Below, piece by piece: positions 36,201 through 47,800 of a stretch of 64,000 nucleotides of DNA. Numbering within the stretch: position 1 is the stretch's first letter; every line of letters starts with the position of its first letter. The stretch comes from Astrocystis sublimbata. Taxonomy: Eukaryota > Ascomycota > Sordariomycetes > Xylariales > Xylariaceae. The stretch lies in contig JAJNNY010000009.1 of NCBI GenBank assembly GCA_022453515.1, forward strand, positions 682,001 through 746,000, written 5' to 3'. The translations under genes were made by a program, and so were the position numbers. A model generated the notes under the pieces. It was not told where the DNA came from and did no database searches. It saw nothing but the letters and a program-made list of their open reading frames with translations.

Positions 36201-37944
36201 CTCTTCGTCATCTGTATCATCAGACTTTCCTGTCTTCTTCTTCTGCTTCTTCTTCTCATCCTTCATCTTCTGTTCCTTGTCAATCGCCTTAGCGATAATG
36301 TGTTGATCGCGCAAAGTGTACCAGCGCTCGACCAGCCCGACAATGGTACTCTTGCCTGAACCAGAAGGGCCAACAATCGCCGTGAGTTTCCCAGCTTCGA
36401 TGTTTAGGTTGAGGCAATCTAGTACTTTGACGTGTGGTCGACTGGGATAAGCGAAGTCAACGTCCTTGAAGACGATATCGTTGGTTGCAGATACCTCCGG
36501 GGCGCTTAGTTCGCCCGACTCTGGTCGCGGGGCGTCTATGACGATGAAGAATTCACACGCGGCCACCATAGCCTTCCCAATCGCAATGAGTGGTGTTGAG
36601 ACTTGTTGTAAAGAAGTGACCAATAGAAAGACTGAGAATAGTACGACGACGATGGTGCCTACATCATCAATATGACCCTCGGCGAAGTTCTTGGTACCAA
36701 AGAAGAAAGACAGACCAAATGTCGCATAAATGGAGAAGAATATCAGACCAAACTGGGCGGCCAGAAAGGGCGAAGTATTTTGTCCGTGCCGCTTAGCGGC
36801 GGCAACCCAAACAGCATACCGTTTGGCCATTTGCTGCTCAGCACCACATGCGGTAATCATGCGGATAGCGGAAAATGTCTCGCTAGCGATAGAAGAAGAT
36901 TTTGTCTCGGCTTTGGTTAATCGGTTGGTGCCCTTCAGAATGAATGGTAGCATTACGCCTAACACCAGACCGATGAACAGAATGACCGAGCTAGTGACAA
37001 GAGCCTGCGACCAACTGTATACGAACGCAATGACTATAGCTGCAATCATAGTAGCCGTGTACTCAATCAAGGTGCCAAGTTTCTCGGAAATTCCCAATTG
37101 CAGAGTGTTGGCAGTTGTTGTAATTGTTCCGGCGGCCGAACCGGGGGGCATCGAATCGAGGACATGAATGGTCTGTGCAAACAGACAGCGCAAGTAGTGA
37201 AGCCTGATAGCCGCGGACATCCGGATTCCAATCATGCGGTATGCGAACTAGATGCGTAAATAACTTGAAAGTCGTGACGATGCACGGGATTCCGTTACCT
37301 ACCTTGTTGACATATGCCAAGACAAATCTGCCCAGGAAGAGAAGGAATAGATAAAGCCTATATTCGTTGTCAGCGGAAGATACTTTCTATATGTGAAGAC
37401 AGTTCGTACGCCTGTCTGTTGAGACTGTTTTGAAATTCGTTTCTCGAGAGAGTGGGTGGATTGAGGAAATAACCGTTGAATTGGTTAATCAGTCTGCCTG
37501 TTGGGCACTGTTAGCCTAGCCCCTGGGGAACAAGAACATTACGATACTGGCGCATATCTTACCAAAAATGATGAAGAGTAGTGGGAGTGTCTGCTTTGAA
37601 TCAGCGGCCGTCTTCCAATGACTTTGGCAGGTCTCAACATACGACTCCAGCTCCCGCGGCTGCCACCGCGGCAACTACGAGGAGAGGCAGATCCCATCCT
37701 CGAGCATATCCAAAAACTCGCTGTTTCGCATTTAGTAGATGTCGATAATTTCTGGAAAGCCTGGTAAGGCGGTGGAACTAACAAGATAGTCCTTGAACGC
37801 AGCTTCTCTTTCAGGTCGCAACTTGGCATCTTGCTCGGCTCGCTCTTCCTTGGTGGTCGCATCGGCCGTCACTGTAGTGGGTGGTTTCTCATGAATGGTC
37901 TCGCCAGGTATTGACGGATTGGACTCTGGAGGCTCGAGCGCCAT
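33266..37944 (-). CDS. Full-length ABC-B (MDR/P-glycoprotein type) transporter
   Basis: ATP-driven membrane exporter, TMD-NBD-TMD-NBD. Eleven exons: 37944-37783, 37720-37643, 37590-37563, 37497-37410, 37357-37303, 37247-35345, 35293-35209, 35120-35027, 34977-34808, 34744-34067, 33908-33266; total 1327 aa, every junction in phase. NBD1: Walker A GPSGSGKST (430-438), Q-loop VQQEPF (about 527), LSGGQRQR (593-600), ILILDEATSAID (613-624), AHRLST (648). NBD2: GASGCGKT (1119-1126), VAQEATLF, LSGGQKQR (1225-1232), ILLLDEATSSLD (1245-1256), AHRLAT (1280). Both sites look catalytically complete. NBD1 carries an insertion of about 40 residues, Lys-rich then Asp/Glu-rich (about 460-500), between Walker A and Q-loop. 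The substrate cannot be read from sequence; relatives include fungal multidrug and leptomycin-resistance pumps. No biosynthetic cluster adjoins it. Confidence 0.93.
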
Positions 37945-39590
37945 GTTGGGCTGGATCGGTTCTACCAATATCTAAGTGATCTTGGAATGCCCGATTGGTC
38001 TAATCTGCTCAATGGTTATGGCGACCAGTTCCAATCTTGGCTATCAGGACAGCTATAGAAGGAAATAGAGCGCCTGTTGAAGAGAAGGCTCGAGGTGAGC
38101 TTTGTTATGTAATGCACCTCCAGCTCAGGAAACCCTTTACTTCAAAATTGAGAACAGATAGTACATATACCTAGGTAAGCAAGCTCACTGGTATAAGTAA
38201 CGTAAAGTTAGGCAAACGAGGCGCGGTTTACGCTAGTAAAATGGCGACGGGTCTAGTGCAAGATTAGCCAGACGCGTGAGAAAACGAAGAAGCATCCAAA
38301 AACCTGACATCTCGAGGATTAAGGCCACCCACATACATATGCAAATCCTACAACGGCAGATCCGTTGGTCAGCGTAGCAGTGACTCGATGCGATTCTCGC
38401 TCGAGAAATCCAGATCGCAAGTGTCTTTATATCATTAATTGGTTCTGAAACTCGGCAGCGTACCTACCAGATGGCGTCTAGCTTCCCTGGGTCTTATGTA
38501 AGAAGGCTCCTACAGCAAAGTGGGTGCCTAGGGCAGCAGGGGACGGGAGACAAGTGGGCTTCTCTGGGGCGACAACTATATTTATTAGCCTTGGACTACT
38601 CCCGTTGCAACCAACACTAACACCTCCCAAATATCTGGAAACTTTGAAAACTATTTTGGCTGCCGCCTGGGTTGCTAGGGCTGTGGCCGGAGTAGCGGAC
38701 TATCCCAGGAGCCCGCGAGCCCGGGGTGTCATCATGGATCTTGACCCTTCTAGATCTGAACGCTTTTGGTTGGTCTGTACGGTTAATCTGCCCCTATTAT
38801 TTATACCTTAAGTACCCTATCTCATAGGAGGTATGTATGTATGTGCCTGTCGAGACTGCCACCGTCAGAGAAGGACTTAGCAACATTGCATTACCGTTTC
38901 AGGAGTTAGCGTACTGCACCCTCTGAAATACGCCGTATTCACGTATTAGCTTGCGCATCCATCTACCTCTCCGACCTGTTGCTTTATCAAATCTGCCACT
39001 TCGTAACCGTATCATCAAGGTTGGCACCAGTTTAACCTATGCCATTTCCCTCCCGAGGAATCCTCTGCGACGGTTTCTGGACAGCCGATGCTCAGCGCAT
39101 TGGCATTGTTGAAATGCGCAGCTACAGGGTCTAAAATGAGGGTGCATTGAGCATCGCATTGACCTACCTCGCCTACCCACTTAAGGCAGTACCCTATCAG
39201 TGTCGTCTACGATTTATCGAACAGCGAAGAACACGAAATACGCAGACAAATGAGTTCTTACGCCAAGAGGCTGGTTGACTCACACCGAGCATCCTTTCCG
39301 CATAGGTGTAATTGATGTCGAAATTTACAAACTGTTGGTTTGGGATGTTTTGCAAAAGGCGCTCATCATACATTTCTCGTAAAAAAAAATCGATTTTCTT
39401 GTATCATTTGACAATGCTACTAATCAACAACTCCAACATCAAAGCTCTGCTAATAGTTATCAACAAGACCAGACTTTGCTATTCTATCCTTGGCCGGCAG
39501 AGCAAAACGTGGCAGAGCGCCGATATTTACATCAAGTGATTTCCATCGTTGAAAGATATGAACTTCACTGCAACTCTGGGAGCGGTTTGT
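37945..39590. other. Intergenic between ABC transporter and G6PDH
   Basis: About 1.65 kb. Promoter side of the ABC gene and 3' side of G6PDH. No independent gene supported; a plus-strand frame at 38524-38811 lacks motifs. Confidence 0.5.
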
Positions 39591-39798
39591 CTACCCAATT
39601 TTGCTGAACTGTGAGGTGCTCAAGTCGAGGACTTTCAATTCGTCCCACGCTTGAACATCAACCCACTCTGGTATCTTCTCCTTGTATGACGATAACCTCT
39701 CAGCTGTATCCAAGCGCATTAGCAACTGGCTGTCACAAACGAAATGAGGCTGCCTGACGTTGTCTCAGAGAGCATGCCCCTTACATCGAGCGACTTAC
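39591..39798 (-). other. Alternative G6PDH 3' end: short intron plus in-frame extension exon
   Basis: A GTAAGT donor at 39798-39793 overlaps the stop codon. Joining to an acceptor ending at 39754 (45-nt intron, GTCAG) or at 39730 (69-nt intron, GACAG) keeps the G6PDH frame in both cases. The frame then stays open for 53 or 45 more residues to TAG at 39593-39591. The extension reads like a real protein (LLMRLDTAERLSSYKEKIPE, then WVDVQAWDELKVLDL). The spliced product of about 552-560 aa would bury the SKL signal. Existence of the spliced form is inference; I have no transcript data. Confidence 0.5.
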
Positions 39799-41728
39799 AA
39801 CTTGCTGGGCGCCGCTGAGGTTGTGGGCCACTGGTAGCCAGCGGCGTCGCTAAATTTGTATCCGTACGATGAAGTAAAGTCATCTAATACAGCTGGTCCT
39901 CGAGAGCCTGCCACGGAGCGATGGTAAGCGTCTAGCAAACTTCATGCCTGGGTAGGTCGACTTACCATATGGATATTCCATGGGGATGATCTCCTTGTTG
40001 TCGTCGAGGTAGTGCAGCAGAGGGGTGAATATTCTCCAACTCGCGTCAAGCTCATCGTCTCGAACAAAGTTGGAGTGATCGCCCTTCAGGGCATCAAGGA
40101 TAAGCGATTCGTAGGCCTCGGGAATCTTCAAGTCCGAGAATCGTCGCCGGTAGGTTAGGTCAAGCTCCGTAACGACTGTCTGCATGCTCAGGCCTGGCAG
40201 CTTGGAGTTCATCTTGATGTAAACGCTCTCGTTGGGCTGAATGCGCATGACAAGCTCATTCCGGGGGATGTCTTTGAAGATACCGCTCGTAACGTCCTTA
40301 AATTGAATCCGGATCTCTGTCTTCTGCTCGTTGAGGGCCTTGCCGGCCTTCATGATGAAAGGTACGCCATCCCATCGCTCGTTCTTGATGTAGGCAACGA
40401 GGGCACAGAATGTGGGGCAGCGCGATTCCTTAGGAACGGTGTCATCCTCCTTGTACGAGGGTTTGGTTCCGTCCAGAGACTTTCCATATTGCCCAATTAT
40501 GACATCCTTGGGCTCGATGGCAGGCATGCTGCGCAACACGCGCACTTTCTCATCACGGATATCCTCTGAAGAGAAGGAAAGGGGACGCTCCATGGCGAGG
40601 AGCGTCAGAACTTGGAGTAAGTGGTTTTGCATGACATCACGAATGATGCCGAACTCGTCAAAATAACCACCACGGCCCTCTGTGCCGAAAGGTTCCTTGA
40701 ACGTGACCTGAACGTTATCGATGTGGTGTCGGTTCCAGGTTGCACCAAAGAACTCGTTTCCGAAGCGAAGGACAAGGATGTTCTTGACCATTTCCTTTCC
40801 GAGGTAATGGTCGATACGATAGAGCTCGTCTTCCTTCCAGTCGGGCTGCAGAGCCCTGTCGAGCGCACGCGAGCTGGCCAAGTCTTTGCCGAACGGCTTC
40901 TCGACCTATGGTTCACACCGTAAGAAAGGCGTTCTCCACCTCGAACTTGGAGGGGGGCAGCACTCACAATTACTCGAGCAACGCCATTCTTGGGGTAGCA
41001 GCATCTCTTCAGATGCTGTGAGACGACGGTGAAGACACTGGGTGGGAGGGCCATGTAGAACAACCGATGGGCTTCTTTCCGGCCCTTCTCGAGATCCTCG
41101 AGGTGCTTGTTAAGCTGGAGAAAGGAGTCATCCTGATCGTATTGACCTGAGACGTAAGTGCACAGGTTGCAAAACTCGGCCAGCTGGTTCTCTAAATCCT
41201 TGGTAGGTGTCTTGATGTATGACTTGACTCGCTTTATGTATTCGTCATGGTCCATCTTTGTCCGCGCATATCCGACAATTTGGATGTTTTTGGGTAGGAA
41301 TTGGTTACGGTACTCGTGGAACGTTAGCCTACTCGAGCATTTGCGTGCTCACTTGCTTCACGCAAGCTACGGTAACTCACAAGACCGAAGAGGGCAGGGA
41401 ACTGTGGCAAAGGTCAGTTTCACGCTCTGAGGCAAGTTGGCTGGTGGCAGAAAAGAAAATACTAACTGTCTTCTTCTTTGCCAGATCGCCCGAGGCACCA
41501 AGGACCACGATGACCGTGTCTTCCTTGAGCTCTACGGCGGCGCTACAAGAGGCGGAGTCAGCAACGCAGTCCGGCCAACAAGACGCCCGGGGGGCACCAT
41601 CAGACTGCCCAGCTGTGCGGTGTACGCAGCCGCGCGGAGATCGAGGTATTTCTCGAGAGAAGGATGGGATGGCGGGGTGGAGGCGGGGTATGTTCTTACC
41701 CAGATGGCGAGGCTGGCCTGGCATCCAT
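39795..41728 (-). CDS. ZWF1: Glucose-6-phosphate 1-dehydrogenase (SKL-ending form)
   Basis: First enzyme of the oxidative pentose phosphate pathway: glucose 6-phosphate + NADP+ to 6-phosphogluconolactone + NADPH. Exons 41728-41700, 41542-41467, 41401-41381 (a 21-nt microexon, FPALFGL), 41312-40968, 40905-39966 and 39907-39795; 507 aa, normal family length. The start at 41728 was chosen because only it, not the ATG at 41724, joins exon 2 in phase. Motifs: NADP fingerprint GASGDLAKKKT (25-35), VEKPFGKDLAS (158-168) and the substrate-binding RIDHYLGKE (187-195). The C-terminus reads AAPSKL then TAA, a canonical type 1 peroxisomal signal. That TAA lies inside a GTAAGT donor; see the alternative-tail entry. 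Most G6PDH is cytosolic, so location may be dual. Confidence 0.93.
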
Positions 41729-43977
41729 CCTGTCTAGCCGAAAGAGAGATGCGAAACGAGCGCGACAAGCGAAACAGACAACAATGATGTAATTGAAGCT
41801 TGCACTGCTGGAGCGACGATGGTCAAACAAAACTGGTCGGGAGGCTGCAGAGGAGGAGGTAGAACAGGGAGATCAGATCGTCTGGGCTGGCACTGGGCAG
41901 AAGACGTCGAGGCAAGAAATCGAGCGTCAGCGGAGTGGTCGGAAGCAAGAGCAGAGACGGCTGGAGCACTAGCAGCAGGGGAGCTTGCCTCGAGGCATGA
42001 TAATAAGGCCGAAGGTATTTTATATATACTATGTAGGGCCCAGGTAGCCTGGAGGTTTTGTCATTCTTGTTGCTACTGTGCTGCGGACATAGCGGACGCG
42101 GGAAGATGCGGTGAATACAGTACGTGCCGGGGGCTTGAGACAGAGCACACTACCTGCGGAGGACTTAGCTCCAGCAGCCACGGCGTGAGCTCAACGCTTT
42201 CTAGCAGCACAGCGGGGTCCGAATGGCTTACTCAGGTCCCGCTTTCGGGGGGTTGAGACTATCTTAGGGACATCGAGCTACCTAGCCCGTCAACCTGTCA
42301 CCTCCACCTCCACCTCCCACCTGCACCGAGTGCACCAACCTCCATGGCATGTTGTGAACAACGCCATCCACACACCAAAGAGCAACGAGCAAAGAGCAGA
42401 TGAATCTGACTGAATAATCCAAGATTGCGCCATTTTTGAAGCTGTTATCGGCCCAGGTAGGTAATTATAAAATCACAACATCCTACTCCAGCTCCAGCAC
42501 AACCACTGGAAGGAACGGAGATGAGTCTCAACAACATCTGCTTGACTGGGCATGATACTTCATTCGTCTCGGGGCCATGAGCTTCCGCGTAGTTCTTTTG
42601 ATCATATGCAGATCTCTGGGTAGTAGGTACCTGGACTCCATTGCTTGGTGTCTCCCGCCGACCTAAAGGTATCTACCTAGTAGCATGCCTGGGCTATGAA
42701 GCACGAAATATGCGGTGAGTGCATGCACGTAGTACTCAGGTTGAGGAGGGAGGGATGGTGATCACCAGGACCCTCGAGCTTGAACATTCGCCAACCTTCT
42801 GTTTTTGGTTGCATTGTTCTCAGACGCCAAGGGATTTGGGAATGTGACAGCTGCAATTGCAGGATCGACCGCAGACGAATAGGACTTTGGCTGCATACTC
42901 TAGGCGGCTGCGAGGTTAAGTACATATGTAGTCTAGAATTATATTGTGGTGACAAGCTTAGGGATGCAATCTAGCGCAGATGATGATGATGATGCTGACT
43001 CTGACCCTCTAGGTGACCCCTGCTCCACTGTTAGCCGGCTCTGACCATGTGTTTGAGGACACAGGCACGGGATGAGTCTTTGGTAGGTAGATACATACAA
43101 CATACCTAGGTAGAGAGCATTGTTCTAGCCTCACATACCTTAACCTAGTAATGAACTCAAGTAAGTGTCTAAAGTAAATGACGACCTGCTTGTAAGCCGA
43201 CGTATGTAGGTCTCTGAACACATGAGCTCAACAAAGGACCTCCCAGTTATGCCCACGGAACAGCCGTGTCAACTTCTGGAGGCTGACTGCAGCTCAAGCA
43301 TCAGATGGTACGTGGGGCTCGCGTGGGCGTTAAATGGCGCTCACGGAGATAAGCAAAACCAGATCACAAAAGCTAACCAACTTAAGAGTCTCTCTATGAA
43401 GTTCACTTGAGAGTTGAGACAGGTAGGGTGGAAGCCCAAGGTTAGTTTTAGTTTGGTGGCCAACAGACAATTATCCCTTGGTACGCCCGATGAACCAGCT
43501 TTTGCAAGATCTGTAAAAACCTATGATACCTGTCTCGCCTGTAAGCAGGCATTGTCTCAATTTTGAAGTGCAATGGGACAAACAACCTTGGGGGCTTGGA
43601 AGGTTGCTACACTTCATACCCATATGTACTTCTTACGTAAGGCAATCTAAGGTACAGTAACTGGAATACAGCCGAGACAGCTCCAGGCAAATGCGAGAGG
43701 GTGGGGGCGTATCAGTCTTATCCGCTTATCGATTGCAGCGGTGGGTCGCGGTACGGAGGTACGTACCTCTGCTGCTGCGCACCAAATCCATCAATCCAAT
43801 AATTTCATTTTCCAAGTCCAGAGTTTAACCGAAGAGCTCTCTTCCCTCCCCACGCCAGGTCACATCTCAAGATTTGAGGCGGACTCACACGACGATACTA
43901 ACCACCCCCAGCCAGCGAACGCAGTCAGTCCCCCTACTCCAAGGATACTCGAGAGCGTCAGAACAGCCACCGTCAAG
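41729..43977. other. Divergent intergenic region, G6PDH / eL33
   Basis: 2.2 kb without a supported gene. Contains a CTCCAC run near 42300-42325, a GAT run at 42980-42997, and several palindromic words (42626, 42668, 43084-43118, GGAGGTACGTACCTC at 43755-43769). The stretch near 43741-43977 is presumably the eL33 promoter and 5' UTR. Confidence 0.5.
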
Positions 43978-44860
43978 ATGCCGTCTGAAGCAGGTCACAG
44001 ATGTAAGACCTTTCCCCTTGTCTGCCCCCAATCGCATGCCCGGCGCCCGCAAGCAGGACAACTGAGAACCTTTGCGCCAATGTTGCTGAATATCGAGATC
44101 TCATCACTTGCATGCATCTGCACGCACTCTTAGAATTTGTGCTAACATTGCGTCCAGTATACGTCAAGTAAGGGATCCCGATCTACCGTAACCGTGTTCC
44201 AACCCGATCGACCTGACCACACCGCCGCCGCGTGTGCATTCTTTCCCGACGATCGACCACGAACACGGCCACGGCCACAAACGCTTGCATCTAGTTGCTA
44301 ACCACGCCTCTGCTGCAGGGGTCGCCACCTTTCCTACGTTCGGAACAAGCACACAAGTATGCACACAATCCAGTTCCGGCTTGCTTCGCCGGTTCCTTCG
44401 CCAGCAACGTGCTAACGTATACACGTAGCCCACTCTAAGACCAGCTTGATCAAGATCGAGGGCGTCGATGACCCTAAGGCTGCCAAGTAGGTTACTCGAT
44501 GCTTCACCCGGCAAGGTTGAATTCGTGCTAATCAACTGAAGCTTCTACCTCGGCAAGCGCATTGCCTACGTCTACAAGGGACAAAAGGAGATCCGTGGTA
44601 CCAAGATCCGTGTCATCTGGTGAGTATCCTTGTGACAAGAGTTTCTTGCGAAAAGCTAACTCGTAATTAGGGGCAAAGTGACTCGTCCTCACGGTTAGTC
44701 TAAAACCGGAAACAGGTTCTTTTGCGTTATCTGTTGCGTTGAACTGACTCTCATGGTTGTAGGTAACTCCGGTGTCGTCCGAGCCAAGTTCTCCACTCCT
44801 CTTCCCGCGCGCTCATTCGGCGCTTCTGTTCGCATTATGCTGTACCCCTCTTCGATATAA
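43978..44860 (+). CDS. RPL33: 60S ribosomal protein eL33 (L33 / L35Ae)
   Basis: Structural protein of the large ribosomal subunit. Seven exons: 43978-44002, 44158-44167, 44319-44356, 44429-44486, 44542-44619, 44671-44693, 44763-44860; total 330 nt, 109 aa, exactly the family length. Sequence landmarks: [89 protein letters not shown]. Exon 2 is only 10 nt and exons 1, 3 and 6 are under 40 nt, so automatic prediction will often fail here. Heavy intron load near the 5' end is common for ribosomal protein genes in filamentous fungi. Confidence 0.95.
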
Positions 44861-47800
44861 AGGAGGTGATAAGCTGGAGTTGGGAGTCTGATCGGTTCAT
44901 TATGTTTGGCATTTGGTGGCTGCATTAGGGTCAGGCAAGGTTTTCGGCTTAAGCCTTGTTACTAGGCATCCCAAAATTCAGAAAGAATACCAACAACGAT
45001 GGACCGTCGAATTCCTCGCGTGGGCAACGCATTGTAACGGCAGATATGGACTCGATCGCGACAGGGTGACATGAGGCTTCGGTTACGCAGACTGCTGAGC
45101 CTCGGGCAGCGTAGTCACGTACGCACTTCAAATCGTTTTGGTGGCCTCGCTTGATCAGGTGGCTACTGTAACGAGGGGGGAAGGATGTCCTCATGGTAAT
45201 ACAAGCCTCAGATTGCTTCGGTACTGATTCAGCTTTTATGCGAAGCTTGACGATGGAATTTACTTTTTTTTGCTCCCATGTTCCTAGTGCTCTTGTACCA
45301 ACCAGTACTTCTCCTGGGCTGAATGTACGACGTGTCAAATCGTTGAATCGTTGGTTTGCAAGATATAGGGAACTATGATGAGCAAAATAAATACAAGTTC
45401 ACGTTTGGGACATGAGTTCACTCTGCTTGCTCAGACGTTTGAATATAGCTCATGCAAATGCCATTTGCAAGATCACACATCGCAAAGCAAAACACACAAT
45501 CAGTACCTGGATTTTAAACGACAGCATGAACAGCATCTTCATAAATAACGATGACTCTACAGGTCGTCTATTGTATGTTCGCAACTAATGGCCTCGAGTT
45601 CAAAATTGCCTCAAAGCGATCCCTACACTCGCGTCAGATCAACTTTATTGGCCCCATGACCCGACATGAGCGTGAAAGTTACCGATACCAGTTGCGGTCG
45701 GGGTACCATCATCATCAAGATTAGGCGCAGAAGCAACCTAGATGGATAAGATCAGACACGATACCTGACAAATCCTGAAGAGGAAGAGGTTGAGCTGCTG
45801 AAGTTGGTGATGAAGCTCCACAGGTCGTATGCTGCTAGAGCCTCACCCTATTGTTGTTCGACAGGTTCATGTAGGATCATGACATCTGACCAATTTCGAT
45901 CTGTAGCCCTCTGCGTCAACATTGCAGGTTAGGTCTCCTCTGTTGCTTTGTCACTGTCTGCGTCCCATTAACTTAGAGATATACAGTGCGGTGCTAAAAT
46001 CCTGATGCTACACTAATTAATTATCAGTATCATTCATCACGCAAAGAGTTATGCTTCAGGTTTCTAGACATAGGCAACTCCTACGAAGGGGCTAGGTTGC
46101 GGACTTAAACGAGCTACGCTGTTGAGCTCCTATGATACGTCGATTCTGGCCATGATGGAAGTCCTCACGTAGATGCATCATCGAAATCTTGCGTCTCAAA
46201 TCCGTTCGGCAGTAAGTAAGTAGCCTTGAGGACCGTGCCGCATTCCAGGAGAACTTGTCTTAGCCTCTGGAACATTCCCCAGTAGAGCCTGTGTTCTTCC
46301 GTTGTCTCTAGCCATACAATATCATGTTTATCTCGGGACTACCCGCTGTCTTGACCCCGCAATGGCTATGCATTCAATGTCTTTGAAGAACACATATTGC
46401 TGTATAATGATGACCTAGCTTATCATTAAACACTTTGCAAGCGTCTGGAGAACTGATGCTTGATCCCGATTTGCACTAATATAACTATTTGGCAACAAAC
46501 TAATTCAATGCAATATGTAAGTAAGGATAGGGCTGATTGATGTGTTTGAGCAAGTTGAAGGTTTAAGATGGTACTGATGATTAGTAATGTAAGCTGAACT
46601 AAACTGCCGAACTACTCGAGCTCGAGACTATTCATAGCACATGAGCTGCAGGGGATGGTAGCACTTCGCAAACAATCTCAAAGGCGGTCAGCCGGATCTA
46701 CTTTGTTTGTGAAAATACGTACTCATAAAGTAAACCTAGATAGAGAGTAGAAAATTGACCAATGACAGAAGGGGCTCATTATTGGAAACTGAGAGCCGTT
46801 GCTCGTGGTTTCGATTATTCCTCGACAACTGCTTACCAATAACAACAACAACAATAACAACGTAACGCCTGAGGTGGCATCCCAACACAGATGGAGGCGA
46901 TGATACTACGCCGATCGAACTGTCAGTGTGCATGATCGCATCCAGGGGATGCGGTTCGCTTGCACATTGGGTTTGGAATGTTGTAGCACCCTGTCGTGTC
47001 GAGCCGTGTCATTGGCAAAAGTGGCATATCGGGGCAGAGATCGGGACTCTCCGAAAACTGGCCGGCGGTACCGGATAAGCGCCTGCAATCAACGATGACA
47101 TTGATAAGACGAGCTAACCATTTGGCTGAAGGTGAGCGGGGAACCTGGGCCTACGACAGAATGAATACTAGTAGGCGAACAGTCCTTTTCGCAACACCAA
47201 GTCGAGATAAGACATGACAGTGCTCTGGTAGGATTAGTTAGGTATTACCTACCTTTCGGTAAGTCTTCTTTTGCCACACTCTCCTGCGATCACAACAGGC
47301 TTGCCACCCACAACACGTGGATACTGCTTGGGCTAGCATGTCACCATAGAGCAACCCGAAAGAGATAATGAAGACAACTCGGACAGCAGAGAAGCATCAA
47401 GCAATCAGGTATGGTGATTGGCTGACACGTGGGGTAGACCAGACAACGCCTTCTCGTATTCACACTAGCTGCGCAGCAGCGTCCACAAAAAAAAAAGATC
47501 CCCCACCAACCTACCTACCTAAGTTTGTTTTTCTTGATTCCAACACGATCTGCCAGGTGTCGATCCCACGCACCACTATGCAAAACACTATGTTCGAAAT
47601 GGGACTTTCCAGCATGGGATTTCTGGCGAGACCTACACTAATGCCAGCCCTATCAAGAGCTAGTGCAAGCATAGTACTCCGTACTCGTCCGTACTACCTT
47701 TGGCCGATGGACGACCTCGCTAGGTGCACTAACTAACAACAAAGATTGTCTTATCTGGGTCCTGTCTGGGGTGCTGGGGTCATTGAGAGTGCCTATCTTC

